Shown: positions 50,980-61,573, counted from the first letter of the stretch. The stretch is DNA of 64,000 nucleotides from JBHIYN01 sp041984235 (GCA_041984235.1 JBHIYN010000013.1:1-64000); one strand, 5' to 3'. The notes: a model not told the origin generated them from the letters alone. Made by a program: numbers and translations.

Positions 50980-51537
50980 TCAGTGCAGGCGCTGCCCGCC
51001 GTCGCACGCTGCTGGCAAGGCCGCGGTCAGCGTGCGCAGGACCTGCCAGGCGTGGCTGCTGCCGAGCTCCTGCCACAGGGCGAAGGCGTTCAGCCCATCG
51101 ATGCAGGGTTCCCCGTTGTGCATGGCGCGAATCGTCTGCAGCACATCCATCGCATGGACGAACTCCGCGGCCAGCGCGGCGTGCAGCGCTGAGTCGTGCC
51201 GCGCGCCATATTCGCGCAGTGCGTTGCGTCCGAGCTCGACGAAGCACGATAGCGGCAGACCGCGACGGATGACGTGCTCGGGGAACAGGCCGGCGACGAG
51301 CAGGCACTGATCGCCGACCGCGGTCGGCTCGCTGACCTCGGCGCTCATGATGGCGTCGATGCGATCCGGCAGGCTGCCGTCGAGCTCCGAAACCCCGGCG
51401 CCGACGTGACGAAACAGCAGGCTCACGAGGTGTTCCTCGACCGCCCGGGTGAGCTGCACGCCGGCGCTGAACTGGGCATGCGTGAGCAATGCGCGCCAGC
51501 CTGCGGTCGCTGCCAGATGAAGGTCCTGCTGAGCCAT
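50980..51537 (-). CDS. Hypothetical protein, mostly helical
   Basis: The 185-residue product is not recognised. It is predicted alpha-helical, with no signal peptide or membrane segment, and contains HAMDVLQTIRAMHNGEPCID and HVIRRGLPLSCFVELGRNAL. It is convergent with the DUF4340 gene (7 nt) and divergent from glyQ. Codon use is like its neighbours and it has a clear ATG, so I consider it real. No function is suggested. Confidence 0.65.
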   Translation of the reverse strand: MAQQDLHLAATAGWRALLTHAQFSAGVQLTRAVEEHLVSLLFRHVGAGVSELDGSLPDRIDAIMSAEVSEPTAVGDQCLLVAGLFPEHVIRRGLPLSCFVELGRNALREYGARHDSALHAALAAEFVHAMDVLQTIRAMHNGEPCIDGLNAFALWQELGSSHAWQVLRTLTAALPAACDGGQRLH

Positions 51538-51683
51538 GTTCGTCGTACCTGTGCCGTTAGCAGGATTTCGGCCGCGGGGCGCCCTACTTTAGCCGTCAGG
51601 GTGCGGGTGCAGCGGCGTGTCATGCCCCGGCACAGCCGCTATACTCCCGGCCCCATCAGCCCGTGCCGCACCGCCCCCCGTCC

Positions 51684-52588
<905 letters not shown>

Positions 52589-52592
<4 letters not shown>

Positions 52593-54661
52593 CGGCGACC
52601 CTGCTGATCGAGATTGGCACCGAGGAGCTGCCGCCGACCGCCCTCGTCCGCCTGTCGACCGCCTTCGCCGCGAACCTGGAAGCGGCGCTGGACGAAGCCG
52701 GCATGGCGCACGCCGCACTCACACCCTACGCCACGCCGCGGCGACTCGCTGTCGCCGTCGCCGGGCTCGCACCCCGCCAGCCCGACCGCGTCGAGCAGCG
52801 CCGCGGCCCGGCGGTTGCCGCGGCGTTCGACGACGCCGGCGAACCGACGCGCGCGGCGCTCGGCTTCGCGCGTTCCTGCGGGGTCGAGGTGGATGCGCTG
52901 GAGCGCATCGACACCGACAAGGGCGAATGGCTCGCCTACACCCGCCAGGTCGAGGGACAGCCGGTGGGTGAGATCGTCCCGGCACTGGTCGAGCGCGCGC
53001 TCGCCGCCCTGCCGATCCCCAAGCGCATGCGCTGGGGCAGTCGCGACACCGAGTTCGTGCGCCCGGTGCACTGGGTGGTGATGCTCTACGGCGACACCGT
53101 CGTCGACTGCGAGATCCTCGGGCAGCGCGCGGGCCGCAGCACGCGCGGACACCGCTTCCACCATGGCGGCGTGATCGAACTGGCGCATGCCGATGCCTAT
53201 GCCGGGACGCTCGAACGCGAAGGCCATGTGCTCGCCGACTTCGCGCACCGGCGGCAACGCATCAGTGAGCTGATGGCCGCCGCGGCCGCGGATATCGGCG
53301 GTGAAGCCGAGGTCGACGCCGCCCTGCTCGACGAGGTCACCGCGCTGGTCGAGTGGCCCGCGGTGATTGCCGGCAGCTTCGACGCGCATTTCCTCGAGCT
53401 GCCGGAAGAGGTCCTGATCGCGTCGATGCAGGATCACCAGAAGTATTTCCCGGTGCGTGCCGCCGACGGCGCCCTTCACAACCGCTTCGTGACCATCAGC
53501 AATATCGAGAGCCGTGACCCGGCGATGGTGCGCGACGGCAACGAGCGTGTCATTCGCCCGCGGCTGGCCGATGCCGACTTCTTCTACCGCAGCGACCGCG
53601 CCGCCAAGCTCGAATCGCACCTCGACGGCCTGCGTGACATGACGTTCGAGAAACGGCTCGGCTCACTGCGCGACAAGACCGCCCGCGTGGCCGAGGTCGC
53701 ACGGCGCATCGCCCCGGTGTGCGAGACCGCCGCCGACAGCGCCGGGCGCGCTGCGCTGCTGTCGCGCTGCGATTTACTGTCGCTGATGGTCGGTGAGTTC
53801 CCCGAGCTGCAGGGCATCATGGGCGGCTATTACGCCGGCGCCGACGGTGAGGGCGAGGACGTCGCACAGGCGGTGGCCGAGTTCTACCGGCCGCGCTTCG
53901 CCGGCGACGACATTCCGGTGAGTGCCACCGGGCGCTGCATCGCGCTCGCCGACAAGCTCGATACCCTGGTCGGGATCTTCGGCATCGGCTCGGCACCGAC
54001 CGGTGACCGCGATCCTTTCGCCCTGCGCCGCGCGGCACTGGGCGCCCTGCGCATCCTGATCGAGGGCGGCATCGACCTCGACCTCGCCGCTGCCATCGAC
54101 GTCGCGCGCGAGGCCTACGGCGAAATCACCCTGGGCGCCGACACGGCGAGCGAGGTCTATACCTTCATGCGCGAGCGCCTGCGCGGTTACTACCTCGATC
54201 GCGGCGTGCCGCCGGACGTGTGCGCCGCGGTGCTCGCCAACGATCCGACCTCGCCCAGCGAGATCGCGCGGCGCATCGAGGCGGTCGTGCGTTTCCGTGC
54301 ACTGGACGCTGCCGCCGCGCTGGCCGCGGCCAACAAGCGCATCGCCAACATCCTGCGCAAGAGCGAGAGCGCGGCGCCGGCCGAGTGGTCACGGACAGCC
54401 ATGAGCGAGCCCGCCGAGATCGCGCTTGCCGATCGCCTGGACGCGCTCGACGACGAGCTCGCACGGCTGTTCGAAGCGCGTGACTACACGGCCTACCTGG
54501 AACGCCTTGCCGGGCTGCGCCCCAGCGTCGATGGCTTCTTCGACGACGTCATGGTCATGAGCGAGGATGCCGGTGAGCGCGACAACCGCCTCGCCCTGCT
54601 CGCCCACCTGCACGCGCTGTTCACCCGCGTCGCCGACATTGCGCAGCTGCACGATGCCTGA
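52589..54661 (+). CDS. glyS: Glycyl-tRNA synthetase beta subunit
   Basis: The 690-residue subunit binds tRNA-Gly with an anticodon-binding and HD-like module. It begins ATLLIEIGTEELPPTALVRL and has QDHQKYFPVRAADGALHNRF, RRAALGALRILIEGGIDLDL and FFDDVMVMSEDAGERDNRLA. Length and motifs are normal. Confidence 0.96.
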
Positions 54662-54667
54662 CTGACC

Positions 54668-55195
54668 GTGCGCACCCTGCTGCTCGACCGTGACGGCGTG
54701 ATCAACCGTGATTCGCGCAATTTCATCCGCTCGGCACAGGACTGGCAGCCGTTGCCCGGCAGTCTCGACGCGATCGTGCGCGCGCAGCGCGCCGGCTACC
54801 GCGTGATCGTCGTCAGCAACCAGTCGGGCATCGCCCGCGGCCTGCTCAAGGTCGCCGATCTGAACGCCATACATCGCGCGCTGCAGGACGAGCTGGAACG
54901 GCGCGGCGGGCGCATCGATGCCTTCTTCTACTGCCCGCACGGGCCGGACGAGGGCTGCGAGTGCCGCAAGCCCGGGCCTGGCCTGCTGCGCGCGCTGAGC
55001 GCGCGGCTCGGCATCGACCTCGCCGGTATACCCTTCATCGGCGACCGCGCCAGCGATGCACTGGCCGCGCGGGAAGTCGGCGCGCGTCCGCTGCTGGTGC
55101 GGTCCGGCATCGAGCCGCCGCCGGCCGACACCGGCGCCGAGGTCTACGACGATCTCGCCGCCGCGGTCGACGCCCTGCTGGAAGCAGCGGCATGA
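54668..55195 (+). CDS. gmhB: D-glycero-beta-D-manno-heptose 1,7-bisphosphate 7-phosphatase
   Basis: This HAD phosphatase serves LPS inner-core heptose synthesis. The 175-residue product has LLDRDGVIN (D7, D9), VVSNQSGIARG, a zinc-binding cluster YCPHGPDEGCECRKP and FIGDRASDALAA. The start is GTG at 54668, 6 nt after glyS. It overlaps the plsC-like gene by 4 nt. No other heptose genes are in the window. Confidence 0.92.
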   Translation: MRTLLLDRDGVINRDSRNFIRSAQDWQPLPGSLDAIVRAQRAGYRVIVVSNQSGIARGLLKVADLNAIHRALQDELERRGGRIDAFFYCPHGPDEGCECRKPGPGLLRALSARLGIDLAGIPFIGDRASDALAAREVGARPLLVRSGIEPPPADTGAEVYDDLAAAVDALLEAAA

Positions 55196-55917
55196 GCATC
55201 GCCGGTCTGCGCTCGCTGCTGTTCTACCTCGGCCTGGCGCCGGTGACCGTGGTCTTCAGCATCGTCGGCATCGTCATCCTGCCGCTGCCGCGGCCGTGGC
55301 GTTATGCCATCATCACGCGCTGGTCGCGCACCGCCATCGCCTGGCTGCGGATTGCCTGCGGGCTGGACTTCGCCGTGGAGGGCCGCGAGCACATCCCGGC
55401 CGGAGCCGGGGTCATCCTGAGCAAACACCAGTCGGCGTGGGAAACCATCGCCCTGCAGTTGATCTTTCCGCGCCAGTCGCAGGTGCTCAAACGCGAGCTG
55501 CTGCGGGTACCGTTCTTCGGCTGGGGACTGGCCAGCCTCAACCCGATCGCGATCGATCGCAAGGCCGGCGCCCGCGCGCTGAAGACGGTGCTGGCAAGCG
55601 GCGTCGAGCGCGTCCGCGACGGCTGGTGGGTGGTCGTCTTTCCCGAAGGCACACGGGTGCCGCCCGGCCGCAGCGGCCGTTATACCCAGACCGGCGCAGC
55701 CCTGGCGCTGGCCGCCGACTGTCCGCTGGTACCGGTGGCGCACAACGCGGGCGTGTTCTGGGCGCGCAACGCGCTGGTCAAGCAGCCCGGCACGATCCGG
55801 GTCGTGATCGGCCCGCCGATCGCAACCGCCGGGCGCAGCGCACGCGAGATCACGCGCGACGCGGAGGCCTGGATCGAAGCGACCTGTGCGCGGCTGCCGC
55901 TGACTCCCGGTACCTGA
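55192..55917 (+). CDS. plsC: 1-acyl-sn-glycerol-3-phosphate acyltransferase
   Basis: The 241-residue membrane acyltransferase makes phosphatidic acid. It has an N-terminal helix (about 8-32), the acceptor motif KHQSAWET (HX4E form frequent in Proteobacteria), FPEGTRVPPG and PLVPVAHNAG. It is the last gene of glyQ-glyS-gmhB-plsC, a conserved run. Confidence 0.9.
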   Translation: MSIAGLRSLLFYLGLAPVTVVFSIVGIVILPLPRPWRYAIITRWSRTAIAWLRIACGLDFAVEGREHIPAGAGVILSKHQSAWETIALQLIFPRQSQVLKRELLRVPFFGWGLASLNPIAIDRKAGARALKTVLASGVERVRDGWWVVVFPEGTRVPPGRSGRYTQTGAALALAADCPLVPVAHNAGVFWARNALVKQPGTIRVVIGPPIATAGRSAREITRDAEAWIEATCARLPLTPGT

Positions 55918-56742
55918 TCAGCGCCGCGCGCGCAGCACGTAGGCACGTGCATCGGCGCCCTCCGCGGCCAGCGGCTGGGCCAGCAGCGTGCCGATACCCG
56001 CGGCCCGGGCTTCGAACCCCGCCACGCCGAGCTGCATGGCCTCCAGGCCCGCCGCCGGGTCCTCCTGGTAGGTACCGAACAGCCGATCCCACCCGCTCAG
56101 GCAGAAGCCGAAGTTGTGCTGCGATTCGCGCGCTTCGATCGAGTGATGTACCCAGTGCATGGCCGGGGTCACCAGCACGCGACGCAGTGCGCGCTCGAAA
56201 CGGCGTGGCAGCGCGAGGTTGCTGTGGTTGAACAGCGAGCACGCGTTGAGCACGATCTCGAAGGCGATCACCGCCGCCGGCGGCGCGCCGATCAGCGCCA
56301 CGACGACCGCCTTGTAGATCACCGACAACGCAATCTCGGCCGGATGGAAGCGCACCCCGGTGGTGGCGTCGAGATCGGTGTCGGAGTGGTGCACGCGGTG
56401 CAGGCGCCACAGCGGCATCCAGGCGTGCAGCGCGACATGCTGGGCATACATGCCGAGGTCGAGCAACAGCAGTGCGGCGAGGAACGCCAGCGAGAGGCGC
56501 AGGTCCAGCCAGTGGAGCAGACCGAAACCGTGCTGCTGGGCGAGGAAGGCGGCGGCGAGCGCAGAAACCGGCGCCATGAGACGGACGATGACCGCCCCGA
56601 CCAGCAGCAGCACGAGGTTGTCGCGCGCGCGCCGCAGGCGGCCGGCCGCAGCCACACGCAGCGGCCAGCGCAGGCTGAGCAGGAGGAACAGCGCGAGGCT
56701 GGCTACGAACGCCCCAATCCGAATCAGCTCCTGCGTCTCCAT
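55918..56742 (-). CDS. Fatty acid hydroxylase / sterol desaturase family protein
   Basis: The 274-residue membrane di-iron protein has hydrophobic segments (about 8-25, 45-68, 80-100, 145-165) and histidine boxes HVALH, HRVHHSD and HWVHHS. It ends abutting plsC (stops 1 nt apart). Substrate is unknown; relatives hydroxylate lipids or sterols. ATG 56742 was chosen because it starts a hydrophobic N terminus. Confidence 0.82.
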   Translation of the reverse strand: METQELIRIGAFVASLALFLLLSLRWPLRVAAAGRLRRARDNLVLLLVGAVIVRLMAPVSALAAAFLAQQHGFGLLHWLDLRLSLAFLAALLLLDLGMYAQHVALHAWMPLWRLHRVHHSDTDLDATTGVRFHPAEIALSVIYKAVVVALIGAPPAAVIAFEIVLNACSLFNHSNLALPRRFERALRRVLVTPAMHWVHHSIEARESQHNFGFCLSGWDRLFGTYQEDPAAGLEAMQLGVAGFEARAAGIGTLLAQPLAAEGADARAYVLRARR

Positions 56743-56848
56743 GACGAACCCCTCCCGCGCGCAACGGCCGGGTACCGTGTCATTCGCCACCCGCCAGTGG
56801 CAGACCTTATCATTGGTCGCCGTCACCCGGCCCTCACCGAGCACAGCC

Positions 56849-57862
56849 ATGAAACAGCTGACCACGACCCGTTTTCCGATCACCCGCATGCGTCGCCTGC
56901 GCAGCGACGACTTCATCCGCCGCCTGGTGCGTGAGCATCGCGTGACCTGTGACGACCTGATCGCGCCGATGTTCGTGCTCGAGGGTGAAGACCGGCGCGA
57001 GCCGGTGGCCAGTATGCCGGGTGTCGAGCGTATGAGCATCGATCTCGCGCTGGCCGAGGCGCGCCGCCTGTGGGGCGCCGGCGTGCCCGCGGTGGCGCTG
57101 TTCCCGGTCACCCCGGAGGAGGCCAAGAGCGCCGACGGCCGCGAGGCCTACAACCCGGACGGCATCGCGCAGCGCGCCATCGCGGCGTTCAAGGAGGCGC
57201 TGCCCGAGCTTGGGGTGATCACCGACGTCGCGCTTGATCCCTTCACCACCCATGGGCACGACGGCGTGCTCGACGACGCCGGCAACATACTCAACGACGA
57301 GACGCTGGACGTGCTAGTGAGGCAGGCCATCTCGCAGGCCCGCGCCGGGGTCGACATCATCGCGCCGTCGGACATGATGGACGGCCGCGTCGGCGCCATC
57401 CGCGAAGCGCTCGAAACCGAAGGCTTCCATAACGTCAAGATCCTGGCCTACTCGGCCAAGTACGCTTCCGCGTTCTACGGGCCGTTTCGTGATGCGGTCG
57501 GCTCCGGCGCGAGCCTCGGCAAGGCCGGCAAGCACACCTACCAGATGGATCCCGGCAACGGCGCCGAGGCCCTGCGCGAGGTCGCGCTGGACATCGCCGA
57601 AGGCGCGGACATGGTCATGGTCAAGCCGGGCATGCCCTATCTGGACGTGATCCGACAGGTCAAGGACAACTTCGGCCTGCCAACCTTCGCCTACCAGGTC
57701 AGCGGCGAGTACGCCATGCTGATGGCCGCCGCCGGGGCGGGTTGGCTGGACGAGCGCGCGGTCGCGCTGGAAGCCCTGACCGCGTTCAAGCGCGCCGGCG
57801 CCGACGGCGTGCTGACCTACTTTGCCGGGCGCGCCGCGGCCTGGCTGGCGGAGAACGCCTGA
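56849..57862 (+). CDS. hemB: Delta-aminolevulinic acid dehydratase
   Basis: HemB condenses two 5-aminolevulinate molecules to porphobilinogen, following HemL. The 337-residue product has SDMMDGRVGAIREALE and the Schiff-base lysine in MVMVKPGMPYLDVI. The metal-site region reads DVALDPFTTHGHDG, without the cysteines of Zn-type enzymes, so it is the Mg2+-dependent type as in Pseudomonas. ATG 56849. Confidence 0.96.
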   Translation: MKQLTTTRFPITRMRRLRSDDFIRRLVREHRVTCDDLIAPMFVLEGEDRREPVASMPGVERMSIDLALAEARRLWGAGVPAVALFPVTPEEAKSADGREAYNPDGIAQRAIAAFKEALPELGVITDVALDPFTTHGHDGVLDDAGNILNDETLDVLVRQAISQARAGVDIIAPSDMMDGRVGAIREALETEGFHNVKILAYSAKYASAFYGPFRDAVGSGASLGKAGKHTYQMDPGNGAEALREVALDIAEGADMVMVKPGMPYLDVIRQVKDNFGLPTFAYQVSGEYAMLMAAAGAGWLDERAVALEALTAFKRAGADGVLTYFAGRAAAWLAENA

Positions 57863-57895
57863 GCCGGAGGTTACACACGGCGGCTACCAGCCACG

Positions 57896-58079
57896 CAAGC
57901 GCGCTCACGATGTGACAGGGGCGCTCAGGTCATACCCGAAGCAAGCGTTTCGCGGCCAGCACCCGACACCGAGCAAGTGCGCCCAGGGTGCGACAAAGGC
58001 GCTCAGATCACGCCTGAATCGAAGGTTTCGCAGCCTTTACCCACCGCCGAGCAATTGCGCTCAGGGTGTGCCAGGGGCA
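57896..58079. repeat. Imperfect 78-bp tandem repeat, 2.3 copies
   Basis: Three successive units begin at 57896, 57974 and 58052, each exactly 78 bp apart; the third is cut after about 27 bp. Common core: CAAGYGCGCYCAGG near the start and GGTTTCGC in the middle, ending ACCGCCGAG or similar. The period equals 26 codons and one plus-strand frame stays open across it (for example KCAQGATKALRSRLNRRFRS), but with no start codon downstream of hemB translation is doubtful. Confidence 0.75.
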
Positions 58080-58096
58080 TGTCCGCCGGGCTCCGG

Positions 58097-58239
58097 ACAG
58101 GGTGATGCAAAGCGTAGCGAGGAAGGTCGTATGCAAGGCGCGGGCGAGGCGAGCAGCGGAGTTTAGATCGCTAAATGAGCAGCGCAGCCGAGCGCGCAAC
58201 GCCGCAGACGGCCTCCGCAGTAGCTTTGCATCATCCTGT
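58097..58239. mobile_element. MITE-like element with 17-bp terminal inverted repeats
   Basis: Left end ACAGGGTGATGCAAAGC (58097-58113) and right end GCTTTGCATCATCCTGT (58223-58239) are reverse complements with one mismatch, bounding 143 bp. The centre is a quasi-palindrome (GCGGGCGAGGCGAGCAGCGG then TTTAG-ATCG-CTAAA then GAGCAGCGCAGCCGAGCGCG) resembling dispersed REP-type repeats. It encodes nothing. Its right end directly abuts the ntrC stop codon. Confidence 0.6.
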
Positions 58240-59651
58240 TAGACGTCGAGTTCGAGTTCCTTGATCTTCCGCGTCAGCGTATTACGACCCCAGCCCAGCA
58301 GCCGCGCCGCTTCCTGGCGGCGCCCGCGGGTACTGGTCAGCGCGACCTGGATCATGGTGCTCTCGAAGCGCGGTACCGCCTCGTCCAGGATCGGGTCGTG
58401 GGACTGGCGCAGGCGCCGCTCGGCCCAGCGCTTGAGCGCCGCCTCCCAGTCTTCCTCGCCATGGCCGTCGGCGATGCCGTCGGCCGCGGCAAGCTCGGCC
58501 GGCAGGTCGTCGACATCGATCTCGCGCGACGGCGCCATGATCATGACGCGGCGGCACACGTTCTCGAGCTGGCGCACGTTGCCGGGCCAGTCGTAGGCAC
58601 GCATGACCGCGAGCGCTCGCGGCGTGAGGTGCTTGGGCTCGACCTCGAGCTCGGTGGCGGTGAGGCGCAGGAAATAATCGGACAGCGCCTCCAGGTCGTC
58701 GATGCGATCGCGCAGGCTCGGCAGCTCGAGGCGAATGACGTTGAGGCGGTGAAACAGGTCCTCGCGGAAGCTGCCCTCGCGCACCCGGTGCTCGAGGTGC
58801 TGATGGGTGGCGGCGATGACGCGCACGTTCACGCGCACCGGCTCATGCCCGCCCACCCGGTAGAACTCGCCGTCAGCGAGCACGCGCAGCAGGCGCGTCT
58901 GCAACTCGGCGGGCATGTCTCCGATCTCGTCGAGAAACAGGGTGCCGTTGTTGGCCTGCTCGAAACGCCCGATGCGCTGCTGCGCGGCACCGGTGAAGGC
59001 GCCTTTCTCGTGGCCGAACAGCTCCGACTCCAGCAGGTCGCGCGGAATCGCCGCCGTGTTAAGGGCGATCAGCGGCATGTGGGAGCGCGGGCTGTGGCGA
59101 TGCAGGGCGCGCGCGACGAGCTCCTTGCCGCTGCCGGACTCACCGGTCAGCAACACCGTCATGTGCGAGTTGGACAGGCGCCCGATGGCGCGGAAGACCT
59201 CCTGCATCGCGGCCGACGAGCCGATGATCTCGGGGACCTCGGTAGCGTCGTCCCCGGATTCGCTCTGCGCCGGCCCCTCCTGCGCCTTGCGCAACGCCCG
59301 CCGCACGATGGCGATGACGTCGTCGACGTCGAAGGGCTTGGGCAGGTACTCGAAGGCGCCGCCCTGGAAGGCCGCCACCGCGCGGTCGAGGTCGGCATAG
59401 GCCGTCATGATGATGACCGGCAGCTTGGGGTGCCGTTCCTGCACGTGGCGCAGCAGGGTCAGGCCGTCGGTGCCGGGCATGCGCACGTCGGTAATGATGA
59501 CGTCCGGCTCGAAGCGCTCCAGGCGGGCGAGCACCTTGTCGGCACTGTCGAAGCTGCGCGTGGCGACCGATTCCTTGTCGAGGGCGCGTTCCAGCACCCA
59601 GCGGATCGAACGGTCGTCGTCCACGATCCAGACTTCGTGCTGCTTGTTCAT
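58239..59651 (-). CDS. ntrC: Nitrogen regulator NtrC (sigma-54 enhancer-binding protein)
   Basis: Phosphorylated NtrC activates sigma-54 promoters under nitrogen limitation. The 470-residue product has a receiver domain (D55 in IITDVRMPGTDG), an AAA+ domain with Walker A GESGSGKE (170-177), ESELFGHEKGAFTGA (sigma-54 contact, 208-222), Walker B LFLDEIGDM, and a Fis-type HTH (RRQEAARLLGWGRNTLTRKI). It overlaps ntrB by 4 nt. The stop TAA borders the inverted-repeat element. Confidence 0.96.
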   Translation of the reverse strand: MNKQHEVWIVDDDRSIRWVLERALDKESVATRSFDSADKVLARLERFEPDVIITDVRMPGTDGLTLLRHVQERHPKLPVIIMTAYADLDRAVAAFQGGAFEYLPKPFDVDDVIAIVRRALRKAQEGPAQSESGDDATEVPEIIGSSAAMQEVFRAIGRLSNSHMTVLLTGESGSGKELVARALHRHSPRSHMPLIALNTAAIPRDLLESELFGHEKGAFTGAAQQRIGRFEQANNGTLFLDEIGDMPAELQTRLLRVLADGEFYRVGGHEPVRVNVRVIAATHQHLEHRVREGSFREDLFHRLNVIRLELPSLRDRIDDLEALSDYFLRLTATELEVEPKHLTPRALAVMRAYDWPGNVRQLENVCRRVMIMAPSREIDVDDLPAELAAADGIADGHGEEDWEAALKRWAERRLRQSHDPILDEAVPRFESTMIQVALTSTRGRRQEAARLLGWGRNTLTRKIKELELDV

Positions 59652-60730
59652 GTCGGTTCTCCCAGTGGCAAGAGCACCGCGAACTCGGTACGGCCGGGCT
59701 CACTCTCGAACCCGATGAGGCCGCCCTGGCGGTGGATCAGGGATTGCGCTATCGGCAGTCCCAGGCCGGTGCCTTCGGCCCGGCCCGAGACCAGCGGAAA
59801 GAAGATGCTGGTGCCGAGCTCAGGATCGATGCCGGGACCGGTATCGATGACCTGGACACACACCACCATGCGATGGAGCTTGGAATTGATGGTGAACTTG
59901 CGCTGGATGCGCGTACGCAGGGTGACGCTGCCGCCACACTCCGCGACGGCCTCTACCGCGTTGCGCACCAGGTTGAGCAGCGCCTGCACGAGCTGGTCGC
60001 GATCGGCATGCACCGCCGGCAGGCTGGGGTCGTAATCGCGCCCGATCGGCACCTGGCCGGAGCGCTCCGCGTCGACCACCAGGCGCACGTGCTCGAGCAC
60101 GTCGTGGATGTTGACCGCGCTCTTGTGCGACTCGCCGCGCGGTCCCAGCATGCGGTCGACCAGCGTGCGCAGACGATCCGCTTCACCGATGATGACCTGC
60201 GTGTACTCGGTCTGGCGCTGGTCCTCGAGCTCACGCTCGAGCAGCTGCGCGGCGCCGCGAATGCCGCCCAGGGGATTCTTGATCTCGTGCGCGAGCCCCT
60301 TCAGGAGCTCGCCCGAGACCTGGTTCTGCAACAGCATGTTGCCTTCGAACTGGATGCGCTGGTGGCGCTCGACGTTGCTCATCTCGATCAGGAGCAGGTT
60401 GGGGCGCGGACCCTCCAGCCACAACGGCGTGATGGTGCAGTCGACGATGGTGGTGTTGACCCGGCCGAGGCGCAGGTCGAGACCACGCTCGGTGAAGGCG
60501 CGCTGTTCGAGCAGCGCGCGCTGGGTCGCGCCGACCAGCTCGTCCGCGGCCGACAGCACGTCCTGCAGCCGCGCGCCTTCCAGGCGTGCTTCGCTGACCT
60601 GCAGCAACGACTGCGCAGCCGCGTTGGAGCGCACCAGGCGCAGCTCGGCGTCGACCAGCAGCACCGCGGTGGTCAGGGCGTCGATCAAGTCCAGCCCCGC
60701 AATGGGGCTCACGGTTTCTTGTTTTCCCAT
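59648..60730 (-). CDS. ntrB: Nitrogen sensor kinase/phosphatase NtrB
   Basis: The 360-residue soluble kinase has a PAS domain (about 12-125), H-box GLAHEIKNPLGGIRGAAQLL (H148), and ATP-binding N box NLVRNAVEAV, DTGPGID, GTGLGLPIAQ. It phosphorylates and dephosphorylates NtrC under PII control. It lies directly behind an NtrC-type dyad. Confidence 0.95.
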   Translation of the reverse strand: MGKQETVSPIAGLDLIDALTTAVLLVDAELRLVRSNAAAQSLLQVSEARLEGARLQDVLSAADELVGATQRALLEQRAFTERGLDLRLGRVNTTIVDCTITPLWLEGPRPNLLLIEMSNVERHQRIQFEGNMLLQNQVSGELLKGLAHEIKNPLGGIRGAAQLLERELEDQRQTEYTQVIIGEADRLRTLVDRMLGPRGESHKSAVNIHDVLEHVRLVVDAERSGQVPIGRDYDPSLPAVHADRDQLVQALLNLVRNAVEAVAECGGSVTLRTRIQRKFTINSKLHRMVVCVQVIDTGPGIDPELGTSIFFPLVSGRAEGTGLGLPIAQSLIHRQGGLIGFESEPGRTEFAVLLPLGEPT

Positions 60731-60732
60731 AA

Positions 60733-60749
60733 TGCACTATTTTGGTGCA
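60733..60749. promoter_or_regulatory. NtrC-binding dyad immediately upstream of ntrB
   Basis: TGCACTATTTTGGTGCA matches the NtrC consensus TGCAC-N7-GTGCA perfectly in both arms. It sits 3 bp before the ntrB ATG, too close to be an activating site, so it fits autorepression like the NtrC site at the glnL promoter of enterics. The spacer 60750-60916 upstream shows no clear promoter or gene. Confidence 0.75.
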
Positions 60750-60916
60750 ACTCTACGTGGCGCGTCGACCGGACGCCGGCGGGCGCGGCCTGCGACCTCT
60801 GGCTATCAATCACTTGACAGGGTACGGGTTGCTGTAACGCGGTCCTGTCGACCGCGCTGGTCACGCACTACTTGGAAGGGCAAGAATCGGACCAACCCGC
60901 CACGGGCGGGCCGCGA

Positions 60917-61432
60917 TCAGGGATTGCGCACGGAATGCTGGTGCACGAAGAAGACGCTCGGCGCCGAGCGCACAAGCTCCTTGCCGTTACCGTCCAGCAC
61001 CGCCGCACTCAGCTCATGCGAGCCGCGCACCAGGCCTGCGACCTGGAAGGTCGTGCCCGCTTGCGGTGCGCCGTGCGGCGCGCCATCGTAGTACAGCTGT
61101 ACCCGGTGGCCGTCGCCGCTGCGCAGGGCCGGACGCACCGTGACCTGGACGCTGATCGACTGCACGTTGCGCACGGTCGCCTCGTTGGCCGGTGCGGCAA
61201 TGCGGACCTCCTCGTAGCCCGAGAACTCGTCCTGGGGCGGGCTCAGCCGGGTGGTCCGGCGCGGCACGCGCTGTGCCGGCATCGAGCTCGGCTCGCTGAT
61301 CTCGATTTTCTCCGCGCCTTCACGCGGGGTGTCCGAGAACACGACGTTGCCCGACTCGTCGGTCCACCGGTACACGTCGGCGACCGCGGCGGCGGCGCCG
61401 GCCACCAGGCACGCCATCATGAGCATTCGCAT
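60917..61432 (-). CDS. Periplasmic DUF4124 domain protein
   Basis: The 171-residue product has a signal peptide (1-17, ending AAAVA) and the DUF4124 motif VYRWTDESGNVVFSDTPREG at the mature N terminus, then an Ig-like beta domain (about 75-165). Such genes often sit between glnA and ntrBC in Gammaproteobacteria, but no role is established. Confidence 0.83.
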   Translation of the reverse strand: MRMLMMACLVAGAAAAVADVYRWTDESGNVVFSDTPREGAEKIEISEPSSMPAQRVPRRTTRLSPPQDEFSGYEEVRIAAPANEATVRNVQSISVQVTVRPALRSGDGHRVQLYYDGAPHGAPQAGTTFQVAGLVRGSHELSAAVLDGNGKELVRSAPSVFFVHQHSVRNP

Positions 61433-61522
61433 AACCGGCTTCCCGAGTAAGAGGTTAGGGAGTGAGAGTGCAGTTTAGCGGCGAGGTTCAGAAAATCCAG
61501 GGATTCGGTCACGCCGGCCGGG

Positions 61523-61550
61523 CAAAAAAAAGCCCCCGCGAACGGGGGCT
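61523..61550 (-). terminator. Rho-independent terminator of glnA
   Basis: An 8-bp stem AGCCCCCG / CGGGGGCT with a CGAA tetraloop (61531-61550) is followed on the minus strand by eight T residues (61523-61530), 24 nt after the glnA stop. Confidence 0.93.
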
Positions 61551-61573
61551 GTATCAAGCTGATGTAAGGAGAA

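Noticed and set aside
57822..58166. Open frame of 114 codons spanning the hemB end and the 78-bp repeat
   Set aside because: Its only start codons lie inside hemB in another frame; the repeat part is reported as a repeat instead.
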